A stretch of 64,000 nt of DNA from Akkermansia muciniphila (GCA_943331105.2 CALQKH020000008.1:1-64000), one strand, 5' to 3'. Positions 28,713 through 38,656 are shown, counted from the first letter of the stretch. Numbers and translations are program-made. The notes: generated from the letters alone by a model not told the origin.

Positions 28713-31460
28713 TTAGGCAAGCTTGCCGTGGCAGTGCTTGTATTTTTTACCGCTGCCGCAGGGGCAAGGGTCGTTACGTCCCACCGGACCATACGCCTGC
28801 TGCAAGCTTGCCAGATCGGCGGCCACAGTTTGTGGTTGGCCGGTTTCGTCCGGAGCGCTGTAGGTCACGTTGCTGATTTGCTCGGCACGCTCCTCAATCG
28901 CTTGAGCTGCCTGCTGTATCTGGTCGCTCGACTCGATGCGCACGGTCATCAGCGTGCGGGTCACTTCATTCTTGACACCATCGAGCAACTGACCAAACAA
29001 CTCAAACGCTTCGCGCTTGTATTCTTGTTTGGGTTGCTTTTGGGCATAGCCACGAAGGTGAATGCCTTGTCGCAGGTAATCCAGTGAACTCAAATGCTCG
29101 CGCCAATGGGTGTCGATGCTTTGCAGCAAAATCATCCGCTCAAACGAGACAAAACTGTCACCTCCCGCCTGATCCAACTTGGCTTGGAACTGCGCATGGG
29201 CTGCAGTCACGACCATTTCCAAAATATCTTCCTCAGAGATGGCATTGGAATCTTGGACTTTGGCTTGGAGTTCCAACTGGATGCCCCATTCATCGGCCAA
29301 CACTTTTTCCAGGCCAGGCAAGTCCCACTGCTCTTCCACCGATTCAACTGGCACAAACTGGCGCACCAAGTCGGTGAAACAACCCTCACGCAAGGCGGAG
29401 ATTTGGCTGTGCATGTCTTGGGCATCCAAGATGTCGTTGCGCTGTTGATAAATCACTTTGCGCTGGTCGTTGGACACATCGTCGTATTCCAACAATTGCT
29501 TGCGGATGTCGAAGTTACGGGCCTCGACTTTGCGCTGGGCACTTTCAATGCTTCGCGTGACGATGCCCGCTTCGATGGCTTCGCCCTCAGGCATTTTCAA
29601 GCGGTCCATGATCGAACGCACGCGGTCGCCCGCAAAAATGCGCATCAACGGATCGTCAAGGCTCAAATAGAAACGTGATGAACCAGGATCGCCCTGACGC
29701 CCAGAGCGACCACGCAACTGGTTGTCAATGCGACGTGACTCATGTCGCTCGGTGGCAATGATCCGTAGCCCACCCAAAGCCTTGACCTGCTCGTGCACCA
29801 ATTTCCACTGCTCGCGGAGCTGGGCCACCTGGGCATTACGCGCGTCAAGCGGCAAAGCCTCGTTGTTTTCAATCGCCTGCGCATCCTTTTCGATGTTGCC
29901 ACCCAAAACGATATCGGTGCCTCGACCCGCCATGTTGGTGGCAATCGTGATCATGCCGGGACGACCCGCTTGGGCCACGATGTCAGCCTCTCGGGCATGT
30001 TGTTTGGCGTTGAGCACCTGATGCGGCAACTTTTGCTGGGTCAGCAGCTGGGCAATCAATTCAGAGTTTTCGATCGATGTTGTGCCCACCAAAACGGGTT
30101 GACCACGCTCATGGCATTCGCGGATGTCGGCAATGGCCGCGTTGTAACGTTCTTGCGAGGTCTTGTAGACACGGTCCAATTGGTCTTCACGCTGGCTCTT
30201 GCGGTGCGGTGGAATGACCACTGTCTCAAGACCGTAAATTTCCTGGAACTCGTACGCCTCGGTATCGGCCGTACCCGTCATGCCACCGATCTTGTTATAG
30301 AGGCGGAAGTAGTTCTGGAACGTGATGGATGCCATCGTCTGGTTTTCAGCCTGGATCTGCACGCCCTCTTTGGCCTCAACGGCCTGGTGCAGGCCATCGC
30401 TCCAGCGGCGACCGGTCATCAATCGCCCTGTGAACTCGTCCACGATCACGATCTCACCCTCCTGAACCACATAGTGCTGGTCCCGGTGGTACAGGTGGCG
30501 CGCACGCAAAGCAGCATTCAAATGGTGCATCAGCGTGATGTTGGCCGGGTCATACAGGCTGGCGCCTTCAGGGATCAAGCCCATCTGAGACAGCACAGCC
30601 TCGGCTTTTTCGTGGCCGTCTTCGGTCAAAAATACCTGGTGGGATTTTTCATCGACCGTGAAGTCACCCGGTGTGATGATGCCCTCACCTGTGCGCGGGT
30701 CCGCCTCTCCTTCTTGTCGTGTCAGCAATGGCACCACTTGATTCATGGCCATGTAGGTGGCGGTGTGGTCTTCGGCTTGCCCGCTGATGATCAATGGCGT
30801 GCGCGCCTCATCGATCAAGATCGAATCCACTTCGTCGATGATGGCGAAGTTCAAGGGACGTTGCACACGGTCTTGGGCCTCGTAGACCATGTTGTCGCGC
30901 AGGTAATCGAAACCGTATTCGTTGTTGGTTCCGTAGGTGATATCGGCGTTGTAGGCCGCTTGCTTTTCTTCGCGCGGGAGCTGAGGCAGGTTGATGCCCA
31001 CGGTCAGACCCAAAAAGTTGTACAGCTTTCCCATCCACTGGGCATCTCGGCTGGCCAGGTAATCGTTCACGGTGACCACGTGCACGCCTTTGCAGGCAAT
31101 GGCATTCAAGTATGCGGGGAGTGTGGAGGTCAAAGTTTTGCCTTCGCCTGTCCGCATCTCTGCAATTTTGCCGTTGTGCAAAGCAATACCACCTGCCAAC
31201 TGCACATCAAAGTGGCGCATTTTCATGACGCGCTTAGAACCCTCGCGCACCACCGCAAACGCCTCCGGCAACAAAGCGTCCAAACTCTCGCCGGCTGCAG
31301 CACGGTCTCGAAAGCTTTGGGTTTTGGCGCGAAGCTCATCGTCGCTCAGGCTTTCGAGTCCAGCTTCTAAGGCATTGATGCGCTCTACCGTTTTGCGGTA
31401 CTGCTTGAGCAACCGATCATTGCGGCTGCCGAAAATTTTGGTGAGGAATGGGATGGCCAT
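28713..31460 (-). CDS. secA: Preprotein translocase ATPase SecA
   Basis: SecA drives post-translational protein export through SecYEG. The 915-residue protein has Walker A MRTGEGKT (102-109), the [15 protein letters not shown] Walker B region, the PRK07178-independent second helicase domain with [13 protein letters not shown], and the C-terminal zinc/SecB-binding motif [15 protein letters not shown]. The start [19 protein letters not shown] at 31460 is preferred over an upstream in-frame start at 31484 without family similarity. It is divergent from the dciA-like gene, an arrangement typical of proteobacteria. Confidence 0.97.
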   Translation of the reverse strand: MAIPFLTKIFGSRNDRLLKQYRKTVERINALEAGLESLSDDELRAKTQSFRDRAAAGESLDALLPEAFAVVREGSKRVMKMRHFDVQLAGGIALHNGKIAEMRTGEGKTLTSTLPAYLNAIACKGVHVVTVNDYLASRDAQWMGKLYNFLGLTVGINLPQLPREEKQAAYNADITYGTNNEYGFDYLRDNMVYEAQDRVQRPLNFAIIDEVDSILIDEARTPLIISGQAEDHTATYMAMNQVVPLLTRQEGEADPRTGEGIITPGDFTVDEKSHQVFLTEDGHEKAEAVLSQMGLIPEGASLYDPANITLMHHLNAALRARHLYHRDQHYVVQEGEIVIVDEFTGRLMTGRRWSDGLHQAVEAKEGVQIQAENQTMASITFQNYFRLYNKIGGMTGTADTEAYEFQEIYGLETVVIPPHRKSQREDQLDRVYKTSQERYNAAIADIRECHERGQPVLVGTTSIENSELIAQLLTQQKLPHQVLNAKQHAREADIVAQAGRPGMITIATNMAGRGTDIVLGGNIEKDAQAIENNEALPLDARNAQVAQLREQWKLVHEQVKALGGLRIIATERHESRRIDNQLRGRSGRQGDPGSSRFYLSLDDPLMRIFAGDRVRSIMDRLKMPEGEAIEAGIVTRSIESAQRKVEARNFDIRKQLLEYDDVSNDQRKVIYQQRNDILDAQDMHSQISALREGCFTDLVRQFVPVESVEEQWDLPGLEKVLADEWGIQLELQAKVQDSNAISEEDILEMVVTAAHAQFQAKLDQAGGDSFVSFERMILLQSIDTHWREHLSSLDYLRQGIHLRGYAQKQPKQEYKREAFELFGQLLDGVKNEVTRTLMTVRIESSDQIQQAAQAIEERAEQISNVTYSAPDETGQPQTVAADLASLQQAYGPVGRNDPCPCGSGKKYKHCHGKLA

Positions 31461-31690
31461 GTCAATTTGATCCACCAACAGCACAGGTGCCGAAAGTCAG
31501 ACCGTCTGTCCTGTCTCGTAATGCGTTTCACAAATAAGGGCGACACAGACCCGCTGTTATTTCACCCTGTCAAGCCAGTCCAATGGACGGCTTGCACAAC
31601 TTGAACATTTTAACGCTTGGATGCTCATCATTGAACCATGGCCTTACGCTGCCCCGACCTGCTGGATAATGGTTGTCAAACCTATACATC

Positions 31691-31993
31691 ATGCAAAGAC
31701 GCCATCAAGCTATTCCTCTACAACAAGCGGCTCAGGAATCTCCAGCCTTGGCCACACTGATGGACCGTGTGCGTGACTCATCTCTTCGCCTTCAAACCGT
31801 TAAAAGTCTTTTGCCTGGGCCTTTGCGGACCAGTGTCCAAGCTGGGCCCCTGGAGGATGGTTGCTGGTGCCTTCTGGTCGCCTCCAATGCGGTTGCAGCC
31901 AAATTAAGGCAATTGGTCCCTGCTTTACAAGCTCATTTGAATCAACAAGGTTTGGGCGTGGCCACGATCCGCATCAAAGTGCAAAACAGTTGA
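31691..31993 (+). CDS. DciA-like protein (DUF721)
   Basis: This 100-residue protein matches the DUF721 family pattern (basic N-terminus, then LKSLLPG-type and VASNAVAAKLRQLVPAL segments). The family includes DciA, the ancestral replicative-helicase operator found in bacteria that lack DnaC. It lies opposite secA, as usual. The call rests on the short domain and the position. The ATG at 31691 has no visible ribosome site; a TTG at 31673 is in frame. Confidence 0.65.
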   Translation: MQRRHQAIPLQQAAQESPALATLMDRVRDSSLRLQTVKSLLPGPLRTSVQAGPLEDGCWCLLVASNAVAAKLRQLVPALQAHLNQQGLGVATIRIKVQNS

Positions 31994-32016
31994 TCTGATG
32001 TGAACGCGAATCACCA

Positions 32017-32050
32017 CAAAAAAAGCCCTGATCTTTCTAGATCAGGGCTT
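32017..32050 (-). terminator. Intrinsic terminator after tRNA-Thr
   Basis: The arms AAGCCCTGATC (32023-32033) and GATCAGGGCTT (32040-32050) form an 11-bp stem with a 6-nt loop. On the minus strand it is followed by seven U residues, so it terminates the tRNA transcript. Confidence 0.92.
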
Positions 32051-32056
32051 GAATGG

Positions 32057-32132
32057 TGGTGCCGCTTGTCGGATTCGAACTGACGACCTACCGCTTACAA
32101 GGCGGGTGCTCTACCAACTGAGCTAAAGCGGC
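32057..32132 (-). tRNA. tRNA-Thr (anticodon UGU)
   Basis: On the minus strand the 76-nt gene folds into a full cloverleaf: acceptor GCCGCTT/AAGCGGC, D arm GCTC/GAGC, anticodon stem CCGC/GCGG with loop CTTGTAA (anticodon TGT, reading ACA), T arm GTCAG TTCGAAT CCGAC (one G-U-type mismatch aside), and an encoded CCA end at 32057-32059. The anticodon assigns threonine. Confidence 0.96.
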
Positions 32133-32187
32133 ACGGGCTGAATTCTAACTTGCGCGAAGCCCATCTTGGCATCAGGGTTCGATTTTT

Positions 32188-32640
32188 TTATTTGATTCTC
32201 TTGAGTGTTGGACGAGATGGACTCGGTGTCGTTGGGGCTGGTGGCACACCGTCCACTTCGGGTTGAGCCATCTCTTCGGTTTCAACAGCCGTCAAAGCCA
32301 CCGATTCAGCAGGCTCATCGCTGACAGGAAAGGCCATACCCTGACCATTTTCTCGGGCATAGATGGCCATGACTCGGTGGATGGGAACCATGATTTCCCT
32401 TGGCTTGCCACCAAAACGCGCCTTGAATTCAATAAAGTCGTTGCCCAGCTTGAGTGAACTGGTGGCATCCATGCTGACATTCAGCACAATTTCGCCACCT
32501 TGCACGTATTCACGCGGCACCTGCACAGAAGCATCGACTTTGACGGCCACGTAAGGCGTGAAACCATTTTCAGAGCACCAGTCGTACAAAGCACGAATGA
32601 GGTATGGCCTCGTCGATGGCAGTTCCGTAGAGCTGATCAT
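32188..32640 (-). CDS. sspB: ClpXP protease specificity-enhancing factor SspB
   Basis: SspB tethers ssrA-tagged peptides to ClpXP. The 150-residue protein has the conserved binding domain (TRPYLIRALYDWCSENGFTP, then VLNVSMDATSSLKLGNDFIE and REIMVPIHRVMAIYARENGQ) and a disordered tail ending in the ClpX-docking segment RPTLKRIK. It follows sspA on the same strand after 42 bp, the standard pair. Confidence 0.95.
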   Translation of the reverse strand: MISSTELPSTRPYLIRALYDWCSENGFTPYVAVKVDASVQVPREYVQGGEIVLNVSMDATSSLKLGNDFIEFKARFGGKPREIMVPIHRVMAIYARENGQGMAFPVSDEPAESVALTAVETEEMAQPEVDGVPPAPTTPSPSRPTLKRIK

Positions 32641-32682
32641 GCTGGTTCCTTCGCCTGCATTGTTGACCGGTCCAAGTTCACA

Positions 32683-33294
32683 TCACTTGCGCATGACCTT
32701 TTCCGAAGGCGTCAGCGCTTCGATATAGGCTGGGCGTGAAAAAATGCGCTCAGCGTATTTCAGCAAAGGCGCAGCATTTTTGCTCAACTCGATGCCGTAG
32801 TAATCCAAACGCCACAACAAGGGTGCGATAGCGACATCGAGCATGGAGAAGTTGTCGCCCAGCATGAACTTGTTCTTCAGGAAGACAGGTGCCAATTGCG
32901 TCAAGCGATCACGGATGTGTGAACGCGCCTTTTCGAGCGCCTTGTCATTGCCCTTGAGCGAGCGGTTTTCCAAGGTCAACACATGCGCGAAGAGCTCTTT
33001 TTCAAAATTGAGCAAGAAAAGTCTAACCCGGGCGCGGTCAACGGGGTCACCAGGCATCAGCTGGGGGTGAGGAAAGCGCTCGTCGATGTACTCGTTGATG
33101 ATATTGGACTCATAAAGAATCAAATCACGCTCAACCAAAATAGGCACTTGCCCATAGGGATTCATCACGTTGATGTCTTCAGGCTTGTTGTACAAGTCCA
33201 CGTCACGGATTTCGAAATCCATGCCCTTTTCGAACAGCACAAAGCGGCAGCGGTGAGAAAAAGGGCAAGTCGTTCCGGAATAAAGCACCATCAT
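32683..33294 (-). CDS. sspA: Stringent starvation protein A
   Basis: SspA is a glutathione-S-transferase-fold protein that binds RNA polymerase and affects stationary-phase and acid-stress transcription. The 203-residue protein begins MMVLYSGTTCPFSHRCRFVL and has the PYGQVPILVERDLILYESNI stretch typical of SspA. It lies between petC and sspB on the same strand; a terminator precedes it, and a GAGGAG ribosome site is seen. Confidence 0.95.
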   Translation of the reverse strand: MMVLYSGTTCPFSHRCRFVLFEKGMDFEIRDVDLYNKPEDINVMNPYGQVPILVERDLILYESNIINEYIDERFPHPQLMPGDPVDRARVRLFLLNFEKELFAHVLTLENRSLKGNDKALEKARSHIRDRLTQLAPVFLKNKFMLGDNFSMLDVAIAPLLWRLDYYGIELSKNAAPLLKYAERIFSRPAYIEALTPSEKVMRK

Positions 33295-33305
33295 GGTGGA
33301 GGCTC

Positions 33306-33374
33306 CTCAAAAAATCAAAAAGAGTGGGAGGCCCAAAAGCCTGCCACTCCAAAGGACCCGGCTGAATCGCCGGG
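33306..33374 (-). terminator. Terminator region after petABC (two hairpins)
   Basis: Downstream of petC the minus strand carries a 7-bp stem (ACCCGGC/GCCGGGT, 33355-33374) and then a longer stem built on GAGTGG/CCACTC and AGGC/GCCT (33321-33348) followed by TTTTTGATTTTTT. The second is a good intrinsic terminator, and its T tract leads directly into the sspA ribosome site. Confidence 0.8.
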
Positions 33375-33385
33375 TGAAAGATCAA

Positions 33386-34150
33386 TTACTTGACGTCTTT
33401 CCAGTATGCCGCATTCAAACGCCAAGCAATAAAGGTAAAGAATGTCAAAAAGATCAGGACCCAAACGCCGATCTGCACGCGTTGGTTCTGAGCTGGCTCA
33501 GCCATCCACTGCATGTAGCCAACCAAGTCACCAATGGCTTGATCGTATTCCAATGGGGTCATCGTGCCAGGCTTGACCGTGTTCCAACCTTTGAAAATCT
33601 GGACCTTTTGTCCTTTTTCATCTCTTTCTTCAAAGACAGGCTCACGCTCGCCTTGAAGCTCCCAAAGGGGGTTGGGCATGCCCACGTTGGGGTAAGCGAG
33701 ATTGTTCCAACCGGTAGGCTTGGTGTCGTCACGGTAATACGTGCGCAGGTAGGTGTACAGGTAATCTGCACCCGTACCGCCTGGGCCCGAACGCGAACGC
33801 GCCATCAAAGTCAAGTCTGGTGGATTCTTACCGAACCAATCTTTGGCCTGCGCCGGGTCGATGGCCACTTTCATGGTGTCACCGACACGGTCAGTTGCAA
33901 ACATCAGGTTGTCTTTGATTTGCTGATCGGTCAAGCCGATGTCTTTCAGGCGGTTGTAGCGCATGAAAGCAGCCGAATGACAGTTGAGGCAATAGTTGGC
34001 AAACAGCTTGGCGCCGTTTTGCAGGGCTGCCAAATCATTGGTTTTCTTGGGTGCTTTATCCCAAGCAATGCCGCCGCCAGCAGCGTGCGCGCCAGCCACC
34101 ATACCCAAGGCCATCACAAAGCCGAGTGCGAGTTTCTTGAGGTTTTTCAT
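33386..34150 (-). CDS. petC: Ubiquinol-cytochrome c reductase, cytochrome c1 subunit
   Basis: Cytochrome c1 takes electrons from the Rieske protein in complex III. The 254-residue protein has a signal peptide (LALGFVMALGMVAGAHA), the heme-c motif CLNCH (Cys54, Cys57, His58), the bc1-type block AAFMRYNRLKDIGL and a C-terminal membrane anchor (IGVWVLIFLTFFTFIAWRLN). It is the last gene of petA-petB-petC. Confidence 0.95.
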   Translation of the reverse strand: MKNLKKLALGFVMALGMVAGAHAAGGGIAWDKAPKKTNDLAALQNGAKLFANYCLNCHSAAFMRYNRLKDIGLTDQQIKDNLMFATDRVGDTMKVAIDPAQAKDWFGKNPPDLTLMARSRSGPGGTGADYLYTYLRTYYRDDTKPTGWNNLAYPNVGMPNPLWELQGEREPVFEERDEKGQKVQIFKGWNTVKPGTMTPLEYDQAIGDLVGYMQWMAEPAQNQRVQIGVWVLIFLTFFTFIAWRLNAAYWKDVK

Positions 34151-34170
34151 GTTCTTGAATCTCCGGGATC

Positions 34171-35580
34171 TCAGTGAGGCGTGAAGGTCACGCGGTCAGG
34201 CACTTGTTTGAACGTGCCCAGCTTGCTCCACCAAGGCATCAACAAGAAGAAGCCGAAGTAAAACAGGGTACCCACTTGGGATACGCGCTCACCGATGGGC
34301 GAAGGTGGCTTGACACCCAGATAACCCAAGATCAGGAAGTTGATGACAAACACGGCATACACATACTTGTGCCAGTCGGGGCGGTAGCGGATCGACTTGA
34401 CAGGGCTGTAATCCAGCCAAGGCAAGAAAAACAAAATGATGACCGCGGCGCCCATGACCACCACACCCCAGAATTTGGCGTCAATCGACAAGAGCAGGAC
34501 GCAAATCACAATGGTTGCCCCTACCAAGCCGCCTTTGAGCAAAGTCGGCAGCTTGCCCTTGGCCACAGCCAAGAACGCACCCACCACCACGCACAAGACC
34601 AGCACGTACATCATCTCAGTGGTGATGGCACGCAACATGGAATAGAAAGGGGTGAAGTACCAAACCGGAGCAATGTGCAAAGGTGTGGTCAGCGGATCAG
34701 CTGGAATGAAGTTGTTGTATTCAAGGAAATAACCACCGAATTCGGGGGCAAAGAACACCACCGCGCTGAAGGCCATCAGGAACACGCTCACCGAAAGGAT
34801 GTCGTGAACCGTGTAGTAAGGGTGGAAAGGAATGCCGTCCAGCGGGTTGCCCTTGGCATCTTTCGGCGCATTCGCCGCCTTGATCTCTACACCATCAGGG
34901 TTGTTGGAACCCACTTCGTGCAAGGCAATGATGTGTGCCACGACCAGACCCAGCAGAACCAATGGGACCGCAATCACGTGGAAGCTGAAGAAACGGTTCA
35001 AAGTGGCGTCACCGACCACAAAATCGCCGCGGATCAGCAAGGCAAGGTCAGGACCGATCACCGGCACGGCCGAGAACAAGTTCACGATCACCTGAGCGCC
35101 CCAGTAGGACATTTGGCCCCAAGGCAACAAATAACCCATGAAGGCTTCGGCCATGAGCACCAAGAAAATAGCGCAACCGAAAATCCAGACCAATTCGCGT
35201 GGTTTGCGGTAGGAGCCGTACATCAAGCCGCGGAACATGTGCAGGTAAACCACCACAAAGAAGGCCGAAGCACCGGTGGAGTGCATGTAACGGATCAGCC
35301 AACCCCAAGGCACATCGCGCATGATGTATTCGACCGAAGCGAATGCCAAAGCTGCATCAGGCTTGTAGTGCATGACCAAGAAAATACCGGTCACGATCTG
35401 GATGACCAACACCAACAAAGACAAGGCGCCAAAAACGTACCAAATGTTCAGGTTTTTGGAGGCGTAGTACTCGGACAGGTGGTCTTTGTACAGCTTGGAC
35501 GCCGGAAAGCGGTTGTCTACCCAATTGAGAAGCTTTTCGCCAGCAGGGGCGTTCGGAGAGATTTCTTTGAATTCAGCCAT
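34171..35580 (-). CDS. petB: Ubiquinol-cytochrome c reductase, cytochrome b subunit
   Basis: Cytochrome b carries the two b hemes and the quinol/quinone sites of complex III. The 469-residue protein is the full-length type, with both the N-terminal four-helix part (FLVMHYKPDAALAFASVEYI, GSYRKPRELVW, GYLLPWGQMSYWGAQV) and the C-terminal part containing PEF-like APEFGGYF and PLHIAPVWYFTPFYSML. Two starts are possible: 35592 overlaps the petA stop, but 35580 has a GGAG ribosome site and is preferred. A long antisense frame opposite it is a codon shadow. Confidence 0.96.
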   Translation of the reverse strand: MAEFKEISPNAPAGEKLLNWVDNRFPASKLYKDHLSEYYASKNLNIWYVFGALSLLVLVIQIVTGIFLVMHYKPDAALAFASVEYIMRDVPWGWLIRYMHSTGASAFFVVVYLHMFRGLMYGSYRKPRELVWIFGCAIFLVLMAEAFMGYLLPWGQMSYWGAQVIVNLFSAVPVIGPDLALLIRGDFVVGDATLNRFFSFHVIAVPLVLLGLVVAHIIALHEVGSNNPDGVEIKAANAPKDAKGNPLDGIPFHPYYTVHDILSVSVFLMAFSAVVFFAPEFGGYFLEYNNFIPADPLTTPLHIAPVWYFTPFYSMLRAITTEMMYVLVLCVVVGAFLAVAKGKLPTLLKGGLVGATIVICVLLLSIDAKFWGVVVMGAAVIILFFLPWLDYSPVKSIRYRPDWHKYVYAVFVINFLILGYLGVKPPSPIGERVSQVGTLFYFGFFLLMPWWSKLGTFKQVPDRVTFTPH

Positions 35581-35591
35581 GTTGTTCTCCA

Positions 35592-36188
35592 TCAGGCCTT
35601 CTTGTCTTCACCAATGAGCAACTTGGTGTCTGACAGGTACATGTGTGGTGGCACTTCGAGGTTATCGGGTGCGGGCTTGTTTTTGAACACGCGGCCGGCG
35701 AAGTCAAATGTGGAACCATGGCAAGCGCACAAGAATCCGCCATTCCAGTCATCGGGCAAAGAAGGCTGCGGACCTGTCGCGAACTTGTCGGCTGGCGAGC
35801 AACCCAAGTGGGTGCAAATGCCCACAGCCACCATGATCTCGGGCTTGATCGAACGGTGCTGGTTTTTCGCGTATTCGGGCGTAGGGTATGCGGTCCGCGC
35901 AGAAGTGGGGTCAGCCAACTGAGCTTCGGTTTTCTTCAGGGATTCAATCTGCTCATTCGAGCGCTTCATGATCCAAACAGGTTTACCGCGCCATTCGACC
36001 GTGAGCTTTTCGCCCGGGTTCAAGGCGGAAATGTCCACTTCAACAGCCGCACCGGCAGCCTTGGCACGTTCGGAAGGTTGGAAACTGCTGACGAAGGGGG
36101 TGGCCACGAAGCCAGCGCCTACGGCACCTGCGCAAGTGGAGGCAATCAGCCAAGTCCGCTTGCTGTTGTCGACTGGGGTGTCACTCAT
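35592..36188 (-). CDS. petA: Ubiquinol-cytochrome c reductase, Rieske iron-sulfur subunit
   Basis: This 198-residue Rieske protein moves electrons from quinol to cytochrome c1. It has a twin-arginine-like, membrane-anchoring N-terminus (SKRTWLIASTCAGAVGAGFV, although only one Arg is present) and both cluster boxes, CTHLGC (125-130) and CACHGS (154-159). Cys125/His127 and Cys154/His157 hold the [2Fe-2S] cluster; Cys130 and Cys156 form the disulfide. The tatABC genes are 5 kb away. It heads petABC and is divergent from mscL. Confidence 0.96.
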   Translation of the reverse strand: MSDTPVDNSKRTWLIASTCAGAVGAGFVATPFVSSFQPSERAKAAGAAVEVDISALNPGEKLTVEWRGKPVWIMKRSNEQIESLKKTEAQLADPTSARTAYPTPEYAKNQHRSIKPEIMVAVGICTHLGCSPADKFATGPQPSLPDDWNGGFLCACHGSTFDFAGRVFKNKPAPDNLEVPPHMYLSDTKLLIGEDKKA

Positions 36189-36326
36189 AGGAATCCTCTA
36201 GCGGGTCGTTATCAGGGTCAACCCGAGATTGTAGCGGAGTGAAACATCCAAGTGTCTTACAAGTGGATAGGCCTCAGCGTCAATGGGTCACAATCCCATT
36301 CTCAAAGTACTGCCGAGGATTTTTAT

Positions 36327-36758
36327 ATGTCATTTATTCAAGAATTCAAAACATTTGCACTCAAAGGCAACGTGGTCGACCTGGCCGTAGGCGTCATCGT
36401 CGGGGCCGCGTTTGCCAAGATCGTAGACTCTCTCGTGGCGGATGTCATCATGCCTTTGGTCAGCGTGGTCTTTGGTGGCCTGGACTTTGGCAATTACTAC
36501 TGGGCGCTGTCAGGACAAGATGGCAATCTGCCTTTGGCAGAAGCCAAAAAAATGGGGGCAGTTTTTGCCTACGGCAACTTCATCACCGTGTCTTTGAATT
36601 TTTTCATTTTGGCCTTGATTATTTTCGTCATGGTTCGACAGATCAATCGACTCAAGGCGCGGCAGCCGGCTGAGGTCACCCCCGCCAAAGCGCCAGAAAC
36701 CCCAGAAGATGTCGTTTTGTTGCGTGAAATTCGCGACAGCCTCAAGCGCAAACCCTGA
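36327..36758 (+). CDS. mscL: Large-conductance mechanosensitive channel
   Basis: MscL opens under membrane tension to release solutes during hypo-osmotic shock. The 143-residue protein begins [20 protein letters not shown] followed by [17 protein letters not shown] (pore helix M1), has the second helix [19 protein letters not shown], and ends in the helical bundle [11 protein letters not shown]. The start at 36327 has a GAGGAT ribosome site. Confidence 0.97.
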   Translation: MSFIQEFKTFALKGNVVDLAVGVIVGAAFAKIVDSLVADVIMPLVSVVFGGLDFGNYYWALSGQDGNLPLAEAKKMGAVFAYGNFITVSLNFFILALIIFVMVRQINRLKARQPAEVTPAKAPETPEDVVLLREIRDSLKRKP

Positions 36759-36800
36759 GCAACATGCCCATCGTGTTGCAATGTACCCACTGGGTACCGC

Positions 36801-37859
36801 TCAGTGGGCACCCAAAACTCTTTGCCGCGCCATGCGAATGGCTTGAATCAGGCTGCTGGCGTCGGCCTTTCCGAGGCCGGCCAAATCCATGGCCGTTCCA
36901 TGGTCTGGGCTGGTGCGGACCAAAGGCAACCCCAAGGTGATGTTCACACCCTGCTCTACACCCAAGTACTTCACAGGAATCAAGCCTTGGTCGTGGTACA
37001 TCGCGATCACCACATCAAACTCGCGTTGGCCATCCGGACTTTGGCGTGCCCGCATGAAAACCGTATCGGGGGCAAAAGGACCCTGCACATCGATGCCCTC
37101 CGCGCAGGCCGCGGACACGCAGGGCTGCAAGATCTCGATTTCTTCTCGGCCAAACAGCCCACCCTCACCTGCATGTGGGTTGACCCCTGCCAGGGCAATG
37201 CGCGGCTTTCGGCCCAACGAAGGGCTGAGCGCACAGTGCGTGATGCGCAAGGTCTCCAGAACCCGGTCGCGGGTGATGGCGTCCAAAGCCTCTCGCAACG
37301 ATAAATGGATGCTGACGAGCACAACACTCAGTTCTTCGTTGGCCAGCATCATGCGCACAGGCATTTGTGCCACCGTCACCCCGGTATGCCGGGCCGACTC
37401 GGCCTGGAGTAATTCCGTGTGACCCGGGTATTGGTCATAAGGTGCGCCCGCTGCATGCAAAGCCTCTTTGTGCAATGGCGCTGTGACCACGGCTGAAATT
37501 TCACCACGCAGCGCTGCACGGGTGGCCCATAACACGGCATCTCCAGCCAAGCGACCTGCTCTGGCATCGACCCGCCCCCAGGGCAAGCTGGGCGCCACGG
37601 GCACCACCTGCAAAACAGGCAAACAACGCGGCGGCATATCCATGGCTTGGGCGGGAGATTCGATTTCGCAGACCGGAAAACAGGACTTCTTCTGCACCAA
37701 GGCCATGGCTCGTCGCATCAGGCCCACGTCGCCCGCCACAAAACAACCCCGCGTCAGCTCAGGTGCAGTGCACCACGCCTTGGCAATGATTTCAGGACCG
37801 ATGCCACAGGGGTCACCGGGCGTGATGGCGATGGGCAAGGTCAATCGAGTCATATCCAT
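36801..37859 (-). CDS. pdxA: 4-hydroxythreonine-4-phosphate dehydrogenase
   Basis: PdxA makes the three-carbon unit that PdxJ condenses into pyridoxine 5'-phosphate. The 352-residue protein has PIAITPGDPCGIGPEIIAKA at the start, the metal-binding histidines in APYDQYPGHTELLQ and VIAMYHDQGLIPVKYL, and the final PLVRTSPDHGTAMDLAG. A second ATG six bases in is equally possible. nif3 lies just upstream on the same strand. Confidence 0.95.
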   Translation of the reverse strand: MDMTRLTLPIAITPGDPCGIGPEIIAKAWCTAPELTRGCFVAGDVGLMRRAMALVQKKSCFPVCEIESPAQAMDMPPRCLPVLQVVPVAPSLPWGRVDARAGRLAGDAVLWATRAALRGEISAVVTAPLHKEALHAAGAPYDQYPGHTELLQAESARHTGVTVAQMPVRMMLANEELSVVLVSIHLSLREALDAITRDRVLETLRITHCALSPSLGRKPRIALAGVNPHAGEGGLFGREEIEILQPCVSAACAEGIDVQGPFAPDTVFMRARQSPDGQREFDVVIAMYHDQGLIPVKYLGVEQGVNITLGLPLVRTSPDHGTAMDLAGLGKADASSLIQAIRMARQRVLGAH

Positions 37860-37873
37860 AAAACAATACCCAA

Positions 37874-38626
37874 TCAGGCCGGGTTGTCGATCTCGATGAA
37901 TTGGTGCTCAATGCCCAACAATTGGGCCACATGCGCCCCCAAGGCGGGTGCGCCGTAGCGTTCTGATGCATGGTGGCCACAAGCCAAAAACGCGATCCCC
38001 GTTTCGCGCGCCAAATGGGCCTGGGGTTCAGAGATTTCACCGGTCAAGAACACATCAACGCCCTGGGCGATCGCTGCTTCAAAATAGCCTTGAGCGCCGC
38101 CCGTGCACCATGCAACACGGCGAATCACTCGGCCGCCTTCACCCACGCATGTCACCGGACGCCCCAAAACACCGGCCACGTGATCGGCCAAGTCTTGAGC
38201 GCTCGACCAAGAAACCGCTGGGGTGCCGAAAAACCCGAGGTCTTGCTCACCAAACCGGCCCTCTGCCTGAAAGCCCAACAATCGGCCCAACTGGGCGTTG
38301 TTGCCCAATTCGGGATGGGCATCCAAAGGCAGGTGGTAGGCAAAAAGATGGATGCCATGGGTCAGCAACAAGCGCAGCCGATCGCGCATCCAGCCTGTGA
38401 CGCGGCCGTCTTGACCCCGCCAAAACAAACCATGGTGCACCAACATCGCGTCTGCGTTGTCCGCAATAGCCGCCTCGATCAAAGCGCGACTGGCGGTGAC
38501 GCCGCTCACCAAGCGTTTGATCTCGCGGTCCCCCTCGACCTGAAGCCCGTTGGGGCCGTAGTCGCGGAATTTTTCGGGTTGGAGCAAAGCATCCAAAGCT
38601 TGGCCCAGAGTTTTGGCATCGGTCAT
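37874..38626 (-). CDS. Nif3-like dinuclear metal-centre protein
   Basis: This 250-residue protein belongs to the Nif3/YbgI family of toroidal hexamers with a dinuclear metal site. Ligand motifs are visible: AMLVHHGLFWRG near residues 57-68, ISEPQAHLARETGIAFLACG and HHASERYG toward the C-terminus. The family's cellular function is unsettled, although it is often annotated as GTP cyclohydrolase I type 2. It sits 14 bp before pdxA and is divergent from the degQ-like gene. Confidence 0.92.
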   Translation of the reverse strand: MTDAKTLGQALDALLQPEKFRDYGPNGLQVEGDREIKRLVSGVTASRALIEAAIADNADAMLVHHGLFWRGQDGRVTGWMRDRLRLLLTHGIHLFAYHLPLDAHPELGNNAQLGRLLGFQAEGRFGEQDLGFFGTPAVSWSSAQDLADHVAGVLGRPVTCVGEGGRVIRRVAWCTGGAQGYFEAAIAQGVDVFLTGEISEPQAHLARETGIAFLACGHHASERYGAPALGAHVAQLLGIEHQFIEIDNPA

Positions 38627-38636
38627 AGATGATGAT

Positions 38637-38656
38637 TGTGGCTCAGGTGAGCCACA
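38637..38656. promoter_or_regulatory. 20-bp perfect palindrome between nif3 and degQ-like gene
   Basis: The arms TGTGGCTCA and TGAGCCACA are exact inverted repeats around a 2-bp centre. It lies 10 bp outside the nif3-like start and 69 bp before the protease start, in a divergent promoter region, so an operator is plausible. The regulator is unknown. Confidence 0.45.

Noticed and set aside
29793-31370. Long plus-strand open frame (525 codons) opposite secA
   Set aside because: Antisense shadow of secA with no recognisable protein family.
34174-35922. Long plus-strand open frame (582 codons) opposite petB and petA
   Set aside because: It is antisense to two well-conserved bc1 genes, rich in His/Gln/Arg as expected of a complementary-strand shadow, and has no recognisable domain or ribosome site.
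36784-36810. Hairpin between mscL and pdxA stop codons
   Set aside because: A 7-8-bp stem exists, but no T run follows on either strand, so it is not called a terminator.
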